Of a stretch of DNA of 64,000 nucleotides, positions 18,056 through 27,332 are shown in pieces. The stretch covers positions 248,001 to 312,000 of the forward strand of contig NZ_CYSF01000012.1 of NCBI RefSeq assembly GCF_001458435.1, given 5' to 3'. The DNA comes from Thalassovita mediterranea. Lineage in GTDB: Bacteria > Pseudomonadota > Alphaproteobacteria > Rhodobacterales > Rhodobacteraceae. The notes under the pieces are model-generated. The model had not been told where the DNA came from, did no database searches, and saw only the letters and a list, made by a program, of their open reading frames with translations. The position numbers were made by a program, and so were the translations under genes. Position 1 is the first letter of the stretch. Every line of letters starts with the position of its first letter.

Positions 18056-19003
18056 ATGCTGCACTATCTGTTGAAACGTCTGGCCTCTCTCGGCCTTAGC
18101 CTTGTGGTGGCGTCCTTGGTGATCTTCCTCACGCTTGAGGTGGTCCCGGGCGACCCGGCCGCCTACATGCTGGGGATCAATGCCCAAGAGGACACGCTGG
18201 CCGCATTGCGCGACGAACTAGGCCTGAACGGTTCTGTGGCTGAACGCTATCTAAGCTGGGCCGGTGGCCTACTGGTCGGTGACTTCGGCACCTCTTACAC
18301 CTATCGCACCCCCGTGGCTGAAATGATCGGTGAGAGGCTGTGGGTCTCCTTGCCGCTGGCACTTTACGCGCTGGCGCTGTCGACGCTGATTGCCTTCCCC
18401 GCCGGTATCTGGGCCGCGTCGCGTCGCGGATCGGCGGTGGATGTGGGGGTGATGGGGATCACCCAGCTGGGCGTGGCGATCCCAAACTTCTGGTTTGCTA
18501 TGTTGATGGTGCTGATCTTTGCCATCAACCTGCGCTGGTTCTCTGCTGGTGGGTTCGTCGGCTGGGACGCGGGCTTTGGCGCTGCGCTAAAATCGCTGAC
18601 GCTACCTGCCGTGGCCTTGGCACTGCCGCAGGCCAGTATTCTGGCGCGGGTGATGCGGTCGTCGCTGCTAGACACCCTGTCAGAGGATTTTATTCGCACC
18701 GCACGGGCCAAGGGGCTGAGCCGTGGTCAAGCGTTGCGCCGCCATGCGTTGCGTAATGCGTTGATCCCAGTGCTGACCATCATCGGGATGCAGTTTTCAT
18801 TTCTGCTGGCGGGGGCGATCATCATTGAAAACGTCTTCTTCCTTCCGGGCCTTGGACGGCTGGTGTTTCAGTCGATTTCCGCCCGCGATCTGATCGTGGT
18901 GGAAAGTGTTGTGATGCTCTTGGTCTTTGCCGTCATTGTGGTGAATTTTCTGGTCGATCTGACCTATGCGATTGTCGATCCCAGACTGCGGGGGCGGCGC
19001 TGA
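18056..19003 (+). CDS. ABC transporter permease (DppB-like)
   Basis: This ~315-residue inner-membrane permease has the DppB layout: first transmembrane helix in LLKRLASLGLSLVVASLVIF, then EVVPGDPAAYMLG, several further helices, and the EAA-type cytoplasmic loop around FIRTARAKGLSRGQALRRHALRNALIP. I start it at the ATG 18056 (MLHYLLKRL); a GTG at 18044 would add four residues. Its stop overlaps the start of the next permease gene by one base (TGATG), so translation is coupled. Confidence 0.92.
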   Translation: MLHYLLKRLASLGLSLVVASLVIFLTLEVVPGDPAAYMLGINAQEDTLAALRDELGLNGSVAERYLSWAGGLLVGDFGTSYTYRTPVAEMIGERLWVSLPLALYALALSTLIAFPAGIWAASRRGSAVDVGVMGITQLGVAIPNFWFAMLMVLIFAINLRWFSAGGFVGWDAGFGAALKSLTLPAVALALPQASILARVMRSSLLDTLSEDFIRTARAKGLSRGQALRRHALRNALIPVLTIIGMQFSFLLAGAIIIENVFFLPGLGRLVFQSISARDLIVVESVVMLLVFAVIVVNFLVDLTYAIVDPRLRGRR

Positions 19004-19815
19004 TGCGGAACCTTTGGCTGGGCGGGCTGCTGACCGCCGTTTTCGCTGGTATGGCGGTGCTAAGCTTCCTTTGGACGCCCTATGATCCGACGGTGCTGGA
19101 CATCGCGAACAAGATCAAAGCGCCCACATTGGCGCACCCCCTTGGCACCGATCACTTTGGCCGCGACATCCTGAGCATGATCATGGTGGGTGCGCGCACC
19201 TCCATCGCGGTGGCGCTGGTGGCGGTGGGCATCGGCATGGCGCTGGGTGTGCCGCTGGGCCTAATGGCGGCAGCGCGCAAGGGTAGCCTGTGGGATGAGG
19301 TGATCATGCGCGGCAACGATCTGGTCTTTGCCTTCCCGTCGCTGCTGATCGCCATCATGATAACTGCGGTTTTCGGTGCCTCGGCGCTGAATGCGATCAT
19401 CGCGATCGGCATCTTCAACATCCCCGTTTTCGCCCGACTGACCCGTTCCGGCGCGCTGAGTTTGTGGAGCCGCGAATATGTCATGGCGGCCCGTGTCGCC
19501 GGCAAGGGCGCGGCGCGCATTTCGGTGGAACATATCCTGCCCAATGTCGCCAATCTGTTGATTGTGCAGGGCACGATCCAGTTCTCTCTGGGTATTCTGG
19601 CTGAGGCAGGGCTGAGCTATGTGGGCCTTGGTGCGCAGCCGCCGACGGCCAGTTGGGGACGGATGCTGGCGGACAGTCAGACGATGATTTCCTTCGCGCC
19701 GCATATGGCGCTGTTTCCGGGGCTGGCGATCCTGCTGACCGTGCTTGGCCTGAACCTGATGGGCGACGGGTTGCGCGATCTGTTCGATCCCAAACTGCGG
19801 AGGGCACGGTCATGA
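19003..19815 (+). CDS. ABC transporter permease (DppC-like)
   Basis: This 270-residue permease pairs with the preceding one. It has the DppC-type N-terminal helix, HPLGTDHFGRDILSMIMVGART, and the EAA loop YVMAARVAGKGAARISVEHILPN. The start ATG overlaps the stop of the upstream permease gene, and its own stop overlaps the ATPase gene by four bases (ATGA). All the transporter subunits are therefore translated as a tight unit. Confidence 0.93.
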   Translation: MRNLWLGGLLTAVFAGMAVLSFLWTPYDPTVLDIANKIKAPTLAHPLGTDHFGRDILSMIMVGARTSIAVALVAVGIGMALGVPLGLMAAARKGSLWDEVIMRGNDLVFAFPSLLIAIMITAVFGASALNAIIAIGIFNIPVFARLTRSGALSLWSREYVMAARVAGKGAARISVEHILPNVANLLIVQGTIQFSLGILAEAGLSYVGLGAQPPTASWGRMLADSQTMISFAPHMALFPGLAILLTVLGLNLMGDGLRDLFDPKLRRARS

Positions 19816-21422
19816 GCCTTTTGCAGATTGAGGATCTGAACCTGTCGATCCACGGCACCCCGGTCCTGCAGGATGTGTCGCTGTCCATTGCGCCCGGTCA
19901 GATTTTGGGTGTGATCGGGGAGAGTGGGTCGGGCAAATCCATGACCGCCTTTGCCGCGATGCAATTGCTGCCGAACGGTACCGTATGTTCGGGGCGGATC
20001 ACGCTGGCGGGGCAGGACGTTTTGAACATGAGCGAGCCTGAGCTGTGCCAGATGCGCGGCCGCGATGTGGGCATGGTGTTTCAGGAGCCGATGACCGCGC
20101 TAAACCCGATCCGCACCATCGGTGATCAGGTGGCGGAAACCATCCTGATCCACGAGCGCGTCAGCAAGAAAGAGGCACTGGCCCGCGCCGCCGAGGCGCT
20201 GACACGGGCGGAGCTGCCGCAGGATCGCTTCCCGCTCAGCCGCTATCCGTTTGAGCTGTCCGGCGGTCAGCGCCAGCGGGTGGTGATTGCGATGGCCATC
20301 GCTCTGCGCCCCAAGCTGTTGATCGCGGATGAGCCGACAACCGCACTGGATGTGACCACGCAGGCTCAGATCCTGTCGCTGCTCAAACGGTTGGTGATTG
20401 AGGATCAGATGGGGCTGATGTTGATCAGCCACGATCTGGCGGTGGTTGCCGATCTGGCCGATGACATCGCGATCATGCAAAAGGGCCGTGTGGTTGAGGC
20501 AGGGCCAGCCGCAACCCTGTTTCAGACGATGCAGCATCCCTATTCCAAGGCGCTGCTGGCGGCCTCCGCCCATCATCCCGACCGCCTGGCCGAACCGCAG
20601 GAACAGCCGTTGCTGACCGTGCGCGATGTGGTCCGCGAATACCGGTTGCACAGCAACGGGTGGTTGGGCGGCACCACGACCCTGCGGGCGGTGAAGGGCG
20701 TCAGTTTCGACATCAAACGCGGTGAAAGTCTGGGGCTGGTGGGCGAGTCTGGGTGTGGAAAATCGACCCTAACACGGGCGATTTTGGGTCTTGAACCGGT
20801 GCAGGGCGGTCAAATCCTGCTGGACGGCGAACCGGTGTTTGACGCCAAGGGCACCAACCGATCCATACGGCGGCGTATGCAGGTGGTGTTTCAGGACCCC
20901 TACGGTAGCTTCAATCCTCGCTGGAAGGTGCGCCGCCTGATCGCAGAGCCGATGTATCTGCTGGATCAGCCGCCCAAAGGGCAGGCGCTGCAGGACGCGA
21001 TGGTAGAGGCGATGGAAAATGTCGGCCTCACTGCCGATGATCTGGATAAATACATCCACGAATTTTCCGGCGGTCAGCGGCAACGTATCGCCATTGCCCG
21101 CGCGCTGATCATCAAGCCCGATCTAATCATTCTGGACGAAGCGGTCTCTGCCCTTGATGTATCCGTACGCGCGCAGGTCCTCGACCTTTTGGCGGACCTG
21201 TCGGATCGCTATGGGCTGACCTATCTGTTTATCAGTCACGACCTGTCGGTGGTGCGCTCCATCACTGATCGGGTGCTGGTGATGCAGGCCGGTGAAATCG
21301 TCGAACAGGGCGAAACAGAGACTGTTTTTGACGCCCCCCAACACCCCTACACCCAACAATTGATCGCCGCTGCGCCAGCTTTGCCAGCCACAGACCCCTC
21401 GGCGGAATTACCCAAGACCTGA
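19812..21422 (+). CDS. ABC transporter ATP-binding protein with two fused ATPase domains (DppD-DppF type)
   Basis: This 536-residue protein contains two complete ABC domains in tandem. Walker A motifs are GESGSGKS and GESGCGKS, signatures are ELSGGQRQRV and FSGGQRQRI, and Walker B motifs are LLIADEPTTALD and LIILDEAVSALD; H-loops (LISHDLAVV, FISHDLSVV) are intact. It replaces the separate DppD and DppF subunits and powers the two permeases upstream. The second domain is followed by an oligopeptide-ABC C-terminal helix. The start is set by the four-base overlap with the permease gene. Confidence 0.94.
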   Translation: MSLLQIEDLNLSIHGTPVLQDVSLSIAPGQILGVIGESGSGKSMTAFAAMQLLPNGTVCSGRITLAGQDVLNMSEPELCQMRGRDVGMVFQEPMTALNPIRTIGDQVAETILIHERVSKKEALARAAEALTRAELPQDRFPLSRYPFELSGGQRQRVVIAMAIALRPKLLIADEPTTALDVTTQAQILSLLKRLVIEDQMGLMLISHDLAVVADLADDIAIMQKGRVVEAGPAATLFQTMQHPYSKALLAASAHHPDRLAEPQEQPLLTVRDVVREYRLHSNGWLGGTTTLRAVKGVSFDIKRGESLGLVGESGCGKSTLTRAILGLEPVQGGQILLDGEPVFDAKGTNRSIRRRMQVVFQDPYGSFNPRWKVRRLIAEPMYLLDQPPKGQALQDAMVEAMENVGLTADDLDKYIHEFSGGQRQRIAIARALIIKPDLIILDEAVSALDVSVRAQVLDLLADLSDRYGLTYLFISHDLSVVRSITDRVLVMQAGEIVEQGETETVFDAPQHPYTQQLIAAAPALPATDPSAELPKT

Positions 21423-21440
21423 CGATATAAAGGATACGCT

Positions 21441-22895
21441 ATGACGGACGCGCTGAACCTGTGGTTTGACCCAACGAAATGCCTGATCGACGGCGCTTGG
21501 GTGGCGCCTGCGTCTGGGCAGTGCTTGCCTTTGTCGAACCCTTCGACGGGGGAGGAGATCGGTGCGATTGCCCGTGGCACCGCCGCTGATATTGACGCGG
21601 CAGTGGATGCCGCGACCCGCGCGTGGCAGGGCGATTGGGGTCGCGTTACGGCGGTGGAGCGTGGGCGTATCCTCTATCGTCTGGGCCAGTTGGTACTGGA
21701 ACGGGCCGACGATCTGGCACGGATCGAGGCGCTGGATGTCGGCAAACCGCTGAAACAGGCCCGCGCCGATGCTATCGCGCTGGCCCGCTATCTGGAATTT
21801 TACGCTGGCGCTGCGGACAAACTACACGGCCAAACGATCCCCTATCAGGACGGCTACACCGTCTACACTCTGCGCGAGGCACACGGTGTCTCCGCCCATA
21901 TCGTGCCGTGGAATTACCCGATGCAGATCATTGGCCGATCCGTTGGCGCAGCGCTGGCAACCGGCAACGCCTGTGTGTTGAAACCGGCGGAGGATGCTTG
22001 CCTAACAGCGCTGGCCTTCGCCGATCTGGCCAAGGCTGCGGGTCTGCCGGATGGTGCGCTAAACGTGGTGCCCGGTCTGGGGGCAGAGGCGGGTGCCGCG
22101 TTGAGCGGTCACCCTGGCGTGCATCATGTCAGCTTCACCGGATCGGTCATGACAGGCGTGCAGGTCCAAACTGCAGCGGCGCAGAACGTAGTGCCGGTGA
22201 CGCTGGAATTGGGCGGGAAATCCCCGCAGCTGGTGTTTGACGATGCCGATCTGGACGCCGCCCTGCCGTTTCTGGTGAACGCAGGCATTCAGAACGCAGG
22301 CCAAACCTGTTCTGCTTCTTCCCGCATTCTGGCGCATCGGTCCGTTTATGATCAGGTGGTGGAGCGTATGGCCGCCCGTTATGGCGAATTGCGCGTGGGT
22401 CCGGCGATGGCGGATCTGGACGTGGGGCCGCTGATCTCTGCTAAGCAGAAGGGGTTGGTCGAGGGCTTCCTGTCCCAAGGCGCGGATCTGGAAATAGCAG
22501 CGCAGGGCGTCTTGCAGGACGCACCCAACGGCGGCAACTACGTGCAGCCGACGCTGTTCTGCGGTGTGGCCCCCGATCACAGCCTCGCACGGGATGAGGT
22601 GTTCGGCCCCGTGCAGGTCGTCATCCCCTTCGACACCGAAGAAGAGGCCGTCGCGATTACCAATGGCACTGACTATGGCCTTGTCGCCTCGGTCTGGACG
22701 CAGAACGGCGCGCGGCAGATGCGGTTGGCGCGGGCCATTCGCAGCGGTCAAGTGTTCCTGAACAACTACGGCGCGGGTGGCGGGGTGGAATTGCCCTTCG
22801 GCGGTATCGGCAAATCCGGTCATGGCCGTGAAAAGGGGTTTGAGGCGCTTTATGGCTTCACCACCTTGAAAACCGTCGCCGCCTATCACGGCTGA
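21441..22895 (+). CDS. NAD(P)-dependent aldehyde dehydrogenase
   Basis: This 484-residue enzyme belongs to the aldehyde dehydrogenase superfamily. The catalytic glutamate is in LELGGKSPQLV and the nucleophilic cysteine in GQTCSASSR; IVPWNYPMQI and SFTGSVMTG mark the NAD(P) site. Relatives oxidise betaine, gamma-amino or other short aldehydes, and the sequence does not choose among them. It starts 18 bases after the ABC ATPase gene and so is part of the same operon, probably oxidising an aldehyde made from the imported substrate. Confidence 0.92.
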   Translation: MTDALNLWFDPTKCLIDGAWVAPASGQCLPLSNPSTGEEIGAIARGTAADIDAAVDAATRAWQGDWGRVTAVERGRILYRLGQLVLERADDLARIEALDVGKPLKQARADAIALARYLEFYAGAADKLHGQTIPYQDGYTVYTLREAHGVSAHIVPWNYPMQIIGRSVGAALATGNACVLKPAEDACLTALAFADLAKAAGLPDGALNVVPGLGAEAGAALSGHPGVHHVSFTGSVMTGVQVQTAAAQNVVPVTLELGGKSPQLVFDDADLDAALPFLVNAGIQNAGQTCSASSRILAHRSVYDQVVERMAARYGELRVGPAMADLDVGPLISAKQKGLVEGFLSQGADLEIAAQGVLQDAPNGGNYVQPTLFCGVAPDHSLARDEVFGPVQVVIPFDTEEEAVAITNGTDYGLVASVWTQNGARQMRLARAIRSGQVFLNNYGAGGGVELPFGGIGKSGHGREKGFEALYGFTTLKTVAAYHG

Positions 22896-22932
22896 GCCTG
22901 AAGAAAAGAGCCTTAGAGCAAAGGAAATGAAG

Positions 22933-23673
22933 ATGAGACTGGCAGGAAAAACCGCGATTGTGACCGGTGGCGCGTCGGGCTTTGGCGCGGGGATTGTGCG
23001 CAAATTTGCGCAAGAGGGCGCAAAGGTCATGGTCGCCGATCTGAACATGGATCTGGCCCGCGATGTGGCGGCAGAGGTGGGCGGTATTGCCGTACAGGTG
23101 GACGTGTCGCGCGATGCAGACGTCGCCGCGATGGTTGCCACAGCCAAGGCGCAACTGGGCGGCATCGACATTCTGGTCAACAACGCGGGCATCACCCATC
23201 TACCCAAACCGATGGAAGAGGTCAGCGAAGAGGAGTTTGACCGCGTTTTCGCAGTGAACTGCAAATCCGTTTACCTGACCGCCAAGCACATCATGCCGGT
23301 GATGAAAGCCGCAGGCAAAGGCGCGGTTTTGAACGTCGCCTCTACCGCAGGCCTCAGCCCGCGCCCGAACCTCAACTGGTACAACAGTTCCAAGGGTTGG
23401 ATGATCACCGCAACCAAAACTATGGCGGTGGAACTGGCCCCCGCAGGTATCCGGGTCAACGCCATCTGTCCGGTGGCGGGGGAAACGCCACTTCTGGCCA
23501 GTTTTATGGGCGAAGACACGCCCGAAGTGCGGGCCAAGTTCCTGTCCACCATCCCGATTGGCCGTTTTTCCACGCCCGAAGATATGGGCAACGCCGCCTG
23601 TTTCCTGTGTTCGGATGAGGCAGGCATGGTCACAGGTGTGGCGATGGAGGTGGACGGCGGGCGCTGCATCTAG
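22933..23673 (+). CDS. SDR family oxidoreductase
   Basis: This 246-residue classical short-chain dehydrogenase has TGGASGFGAG (cofactor site), NNAGITH, and the catalytic triad around NVASTAGLS and YNSSKGW. VADLNMDLA at the end of the second strand (acidic residue) points to NAD rather than NADP. I prefer the ATG at 22933 because AAAGGA is well spaced from it; an ATG two codons earlier is also in frame. It is the last gene of the catabolic operon and would oxidise an alcohol or reduce a ketone in that pathway. Confidence 0.9.
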   Translation: MRLAGKTAIVTGGASGFGAGIVRKFAQEGAKVMVADLNMDLARDVAAEVGGIAVQVDVSRDADVAAMVATAKAQLGGIDILVNNAGITHLPKPMEEVSEEEFDRVFAVNCKSVYLTAKHIMPVMKAAGKGAVLNVASTAGLSPRPNLNWYNSSKGWMITATKTMAVELAPAGIRVNAICPVAGETPLLASFMGEDTPEVRAKFLSTIPIGRFSTPEDMGNAACFLCSDEAGMVTGVAMEVDGGRCI

Positions 23674-23699
23674 CGTCCTGCCCCCTAAACAGCCCCACG

Positions 23700-23755
23700 C
23701 GCGCGGATGTTTCGATACAATATAGTTGATCACATCCGCGCGAATCCCCTTTTTT
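23700..23755 (+). terminator. Large-loop stem followed by T-run; terminator or promoter-containing palindrome
   Basis: CGCGCGGATGT (23700-23710) and ACATCCGCGCG (23732-23742) pair perfectly around a 21-base AT-rich loop, followed five bases later by CCCTTTTTT. It can end the catabolic operon. The loop holds TACAAT and TATAGT hexamers, so it could equally present a promoter for asd within an operator-like palindrome. Confidence 0.5.
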
Positions 23756-23807
23756 AGCTGTGTTTGTTCAGGTAACAGCGGCCTGTCCAAACCAAAGGAG
23801 AGTCCCA

Positions 23808-24830
23808 ATGGGCTACAAAATCGCCGTTGTCGGCGCCACGGGCAACGTGGGCCGCGAAATGCTGAACATCCTGGCCGAACGCCAGTTCCCTGTTGACGAG
23901 ATCGTTGCGCTGGCTAGCCGCAAATCTCAAGGCACCGAAGTGAGCTTCGGCGATACCACCCTGAAGACCAAAGATCTGGACACCTTTGACTTCACCGGCT
24001 GGGATATCGCGCTGTTTGCTGTCGGCTCCACCGCGACCAAGGAATACGCGCCCAAAGCCGCTGCGTCCGGCTGTGTGGTCATCGATAACTCGTCGCTGTA
24101 CCGCTACGATCCGGACATCCCGCTGATCGTGCCTGAGGTGAACCCGCAGGCGGTGCATGACTATTCCAAAAAGAACATCATCGCGAACCCGAACTGTTCA
24201 ACCGCGCAGATGGTTGTGGCGCTGAAGCCGCTGCACGACCGTGCCAAGATCAAGCGCGTTGTTGTGTCGACCTACCAATCGGTGTCCGGCTCCGGCAAGG
24301 ACGCGATTGATGAGCTGTGGAACCAGACCAAGGGCATGTATGTTCCCGGTCAGGAAGTGGACCCCAAGGTTTACACCAAGCAGATCGCCTTCAACGTGAT
24401 CCCGCACATCGATGTCTTCATGGACAGCGGCGACACCAAAGAAGAGTGGAAGATGATTGCCGAGACGAAGAAAATCGTCGACCCGTCGATCAAAGTGACC
24501 GCCACCTGTGTGCGCGTGCCGGTTTTCGTTGGCCACTCGGAATCGATCAACATCGAAACCGAAGAGTTCCTGGACGAAGATGAAGCCCGCGACATCCTGC
24601 GCGAAAGCCCCGGCCTGATGGTCATCGACAAGCGTGAGGATGGCGGCTACGTCACCCCGATCGAATGTGTTGGCGACTTCGCCACCTTTATCAGCCGTAT
24701 CCGTCAGGACGTGACCGTTGAAAACGGCCTGAACCTGTGGTGCGTCAGTGACAACCTGCGCAAAGGCGCGGCGCTGAACGCGGTACAGATCGCTGAACTG
24801 CTGGGCCGTGAGGTTTTGAAAAAAGGTTGA
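23808..24830 (+). CDS. asd: Aspartate-semialdehyde dehydrogenase
   Basis: This 340-residue enzyme reduces aspartyl phosphate to aspartate semialdehyde in lysine, diaminopimelate, threonine and methionine synthesis. The N-terminal NADP motif is VVGATGNVGREM, the catalytic cysteine lies in ANPNCSTAQM, and TYQSVSGSGKDAI and RVPVFVGHSESINIE are typical. The start is the ATG at 23808 (MGYKIAVVG) after AAAGGAGAG. It is a monocistronic housekeeping gene with its own terminator. Confidence 0.96.
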   Translation: MGYKIAVVGATGNVGREMLNILAERQFPVDEIVALASRKSQGTEVSFGDTTLKTKDLDTFDFTGWDIALFAVGSTATKEYAPKAAASGCVVIDNSSLYRYDPDIPLIVPEVNPQAVHDYSKKNIIANPNCSTAQMVVALKPLHDRAKIKRVVVSTYQSVSGSGKDAIDELWNQTKGMYVPGQEVDPKVYTKQIAFNVIPHIDVFMDSGDTKEEWKMIAETKKIVDPSIKVTATCVRVPVFVGHSESINIETEEFLDEDEARDILRESPGLMVIDKREDGGYVTPIECVGDFATFISRIRQDVTVENGLNLWCVSDNLRKGAALNAVQIAELLGREVLKKG

Positions 24831-24852
24831 TCTTCAGCCTTAGAGAATAGAA

Positions 24853-24879
24853 AAGGGCGCCCGCTGTGGCGCCCTTTTT
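24853..24879 (+). terminator. Rho-independent terminator after asd
   Basis: AAGGGCGCC and GGCGCCCTT around a CGCTGT loop, ending in TTTTT; it lies about 20 bases after the asd stop and faces the convergent zapE gene. Confidence 0.92.
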
Positions 24880-24903
24880 CGTTTTTGGGAATGTGCGCTG
24901 GGG

Positions 24904-25965
24904 TTAGTCCCGCTGCCCCCAACTGGCCGATTGCATTTCACGCAAGCGGCTGGCGGTGCGTTCAAATTCAAAGACGCCTTCGCCCTCGATATACAGGCTC
25001 TCTGGCTCATCTGCCGCCGATACGATCAGCTTGGTGCCTGCCTCGTAGAGGGCATCAATCAAGGTCACGAACCGCTTTGCCTCGTTGAAGTTTGACCGGC
25101 CAAGGCGCGGAATATCCTCTAGGATCAGCACCTTCACGTTTTCCGCCAGTGCCAGATAATCGCCCGCGCCCAGCATCTTGCCACACAGGTCATAGAAACT
25201 GGCCCGCGCTACGCCATTGCGGAACTGCGGGATCTCTACCTCGCGGCCTTTCACGGTCAGGATCAGCGGCCCTGCAGGTCCGCCAGTCAGGTGTTCCCAA
25301 ACCTCGCGGATTTTTTGACGGCTTTCGGCGTTGATCGGGCTGAAATATACCTCTTCACCTGCCAGACGGTTCTGACGGTAATCATTGGGGCTGATCAGTT
25401 CCCAGACGCACATCTTTTCCTTCAGCACCTCGATAAAGGGCAGGAACAATTGGCGGTTCAGCCCGTTCTTATACAGGTCATCCGGCACGCGGTTGGAGGT
25501 GGTCACAACCACCACGCCCGCGTTGAACAGGATCTCAAACAACCGGCCCACGATCATCGCATCGGTGATGTCGGTGATCTGCATTTCGTCAAAGGCCAGC
25601 ACCTTCACCTCTTTGGCGACCTGCGCGGCGACGGGGGCCAGGCTGTCCTCCACCCCGTCCTGCCGTGCCTTGTGCATGGCGGTATGAATTTCTTGCATGA
25701 AGGCATGGAAATGCACCCGCCGCGCTGGCACGTTCAGCTGATCGACGAACATATCCATCAACATCGACTTGCCGCGACCAACCCCACCCCAAAGGTACAG
25801 CCCCATTGGCGGCGGCGGTGCCTTGCGAAAGAAGCTTTTCTTTACCGGCTGGGCCAGCTCTGCACGGATGCGTTCAAATTCCGGCAGCACAGCCTCTTGG
25901 GCGGGGTCGGGGGTGATGTCACCGGCGGCAACACGTTGGGCGTAAAGGTCGATCAAACTGGTCAT
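24904..25965 (-). CDS. zapE: Cell division protein ZapE (AFG1-like ATPase)
   Basis: This 353-residue AFG1/ZapE family ATPase has Walker A in WGGVGRGKSMLMD, Walker B in KVLAFDEMQITDI, and the conserved VVVTTSNRVPDDLYKNGLNR stretch. In E. coli, ZapE associates with FtsZ under stress; mitochondrial homologues act in protein quality control. It is transcribed leftward and is convergent with asd. The divergent neighbour is an MFS transporter. Confidence 0.93.
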   Translation of the reverse strand: MTSLIDLYAQRVAAGDITPDPAQEAVLPEFERIRAELAQPVKKSFFRKAPPPPMGLYLWGGVGRGKSMLMDMFVDQLNVPARRVHFHAFMQEIHTAMHKARQDGVEDSLAPVAAQVAKEVKVLAFDEMQITDITDAMIVGRLFEILFNAGVVVVTTSNRVPDDLYKNGLNRQLFLPFIEVLKEKMCVWELISPNDYRQNRLAGEEVYFSPINAESRQKIREVWEHLTGGPAGPLILTVKGREVEIPQFRNGVARASFYDLCGKMLGAGDYLALAENVKVLILEDIPRLGRSNFNEAKRFVTLIDALYEAGTKLIVSAADEPESLYIEGEGVFEFERTASRLREMQSASWGQRD

Positions 25966-26096
25966 ACCTTTGCTGATAACGAATTGGATTGCATCGCGAA
26001 AGGGCTGCGCCCGCGAATGTCCGTGATCCGTAGTGTTACCAGCTTGTGTGGGGAGATAACGCCCGTAATACTTTCCCAGCTGTAGGAGATGCCAAT

Positions 26097-27332
26097 ATGC
26101 AAAAATCCACCCCCTTGTTTACACCCGTGCTGATTGTCGGGTGCATCATCATCATGACGGGGTTTGCGATCCGGGCGTCTTTTGGCGTGTTCCAAATCCC
26201 GATCTCCCAGGAATTTGGCTGGTTGCGGTCAGAGTTTAGTCTGGCGATTGCTATTCAAAACCTAGCCTGGGGTATTGGTCAGCCGATTTTTGGCGCTGTG
26301 GCCGAAAAGCTGGGCGATCGCAAAGCGATTGTCATGGGCGCGCTGTTCTATGCGGCAGGATTGGTTGCCTCTTCCTTTGCGACGACTCCGGGCGCGCATC
26401 AGTTTTTTGAGATTTTTGTGGGTTTCGGCATCGCAGGCACCGGTTTTGGCGTGATCCTCGCGGTGGTGGGGCGTGCGGCATCTGACAAAAACCGTTCAAT
26501 GGCTATGGCGATTGCCACGGCGGCCGGTTCGGCCGGGCAGGTGATCGGCGCACCGACTGCAGAATGGATGCTGGGGTTCATGACGTGGCAGTCGGTGTTT
26601 CTGGCATTTGCGGTGATCATCCTGGGGGTGTTGCTGCTGTTGCCGATGATGCGCGCACCAGAAGCCGCCACGAAAGCGCAGCTAGAGGAGAGCATGGGCG
26701 CGATCCTGACCAAGGCATTGAAGGATCCAAGCTACACGATGATCTTCCTCGGGTTTTTCAGCTGCGGATATCAACTGGCCTTCGTGACGGCGCATTTTCC
26801 GGCCTTCGTGACCGAGGTATGCGGGCCAATCATGCCCGGTGGCTTGCTACATTCGGTGGGCATTACCACGACTTCGGCTTTGGGCGCGGTGGCAATTTCG
26901 CTGATCGGTCTGGCCAATATCGGCGGCACGATTTTGGCGGGGTGGCTGGGGAACCGCTTTTCCAAGAAGTATCTTCTGGCGACCATCTACGCCCTGCGCA
27001 CAGTGATCGCCGCGGCGTTTATTCTGGTGCCAATGACACCGCTGACTGTGCTGGTGTTTTCGCTGTCGATGGGATCGCTTTGGCTGGCGACGGTGCCGCT
27101 GACCTCTGGCCTCATCGCACATCTTTATGGCCTGCGCTACATGGGTACGCTTTATGGTATCGTGTTCTTCAGCCACCAGCTGGGCAGCTTTTTGGGCGTC
27201 TGGCTGGGCGGTCGGATGTATGACGCCTATGGCTCATACGAAGCCGTATGGTGGGTCGGCGTCGGCGTTGGTGCCTTTTCTGCCCTGATCCACCTGCCGG
27301 TCCGCGAAAACCGGCAGGCGATGGCAGCTTAA
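26097..27332 (+). CDS. MFS transporter
   Basis: This 411-residue carrier has twelve predicted hydrophobic segments starting at residue 8 (PVLIVGCIIIMTGFA). The stretch ASFGVFQIPISQEFGWLRSE and the loop motif EKLGDRKAIV are typical of the oxalate/formate antiporter-like and monocarboxylate branch of MFS. The start ATG (MQKSTPLF) has GTAGGAG upstream. The substrate is unknown, perhaps an organic acid. Its stop codon and that of the convergent cyclodeaminase gene are both supplied by one palindromic TTAA. Confidence 0.88.
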   Translation: MQKSTPLFTPVLIVGCIIIMTGFAIRASFGVFQIPISQEFGWLRSEFSLAIAIQNLAWGIGQPIFGAVAEKLGDRKAIVMGALFYAAGLVASSFATTPGAHQFFEIFVGFGIAGTGFGVILAVVGRAASDKNRSMAMAIATAAGSAGQVIGAPTAEWMLGFMTWQSVFLAFAVIILGVLLLLPMMRAPEAATKAQLEESMGAILTKALKDPSYTMIFLGFFSCGYQLAFVTAHFPAFVTEVCGPIMPGGLLHSVGITTTSALGAVAISLIGLANIGGTILAGWLGNRFSKKYLLATIYALRTVIAAAFILVPMTPLTVLVFSLSMGSLWLATVPLTSGLIAHLYGLRYMGTLYGIVFFSHQLGSFLGVWLGGRMYDAYGSYEAVWWVGVGVGAFSALIHLPVRENRQAMAA

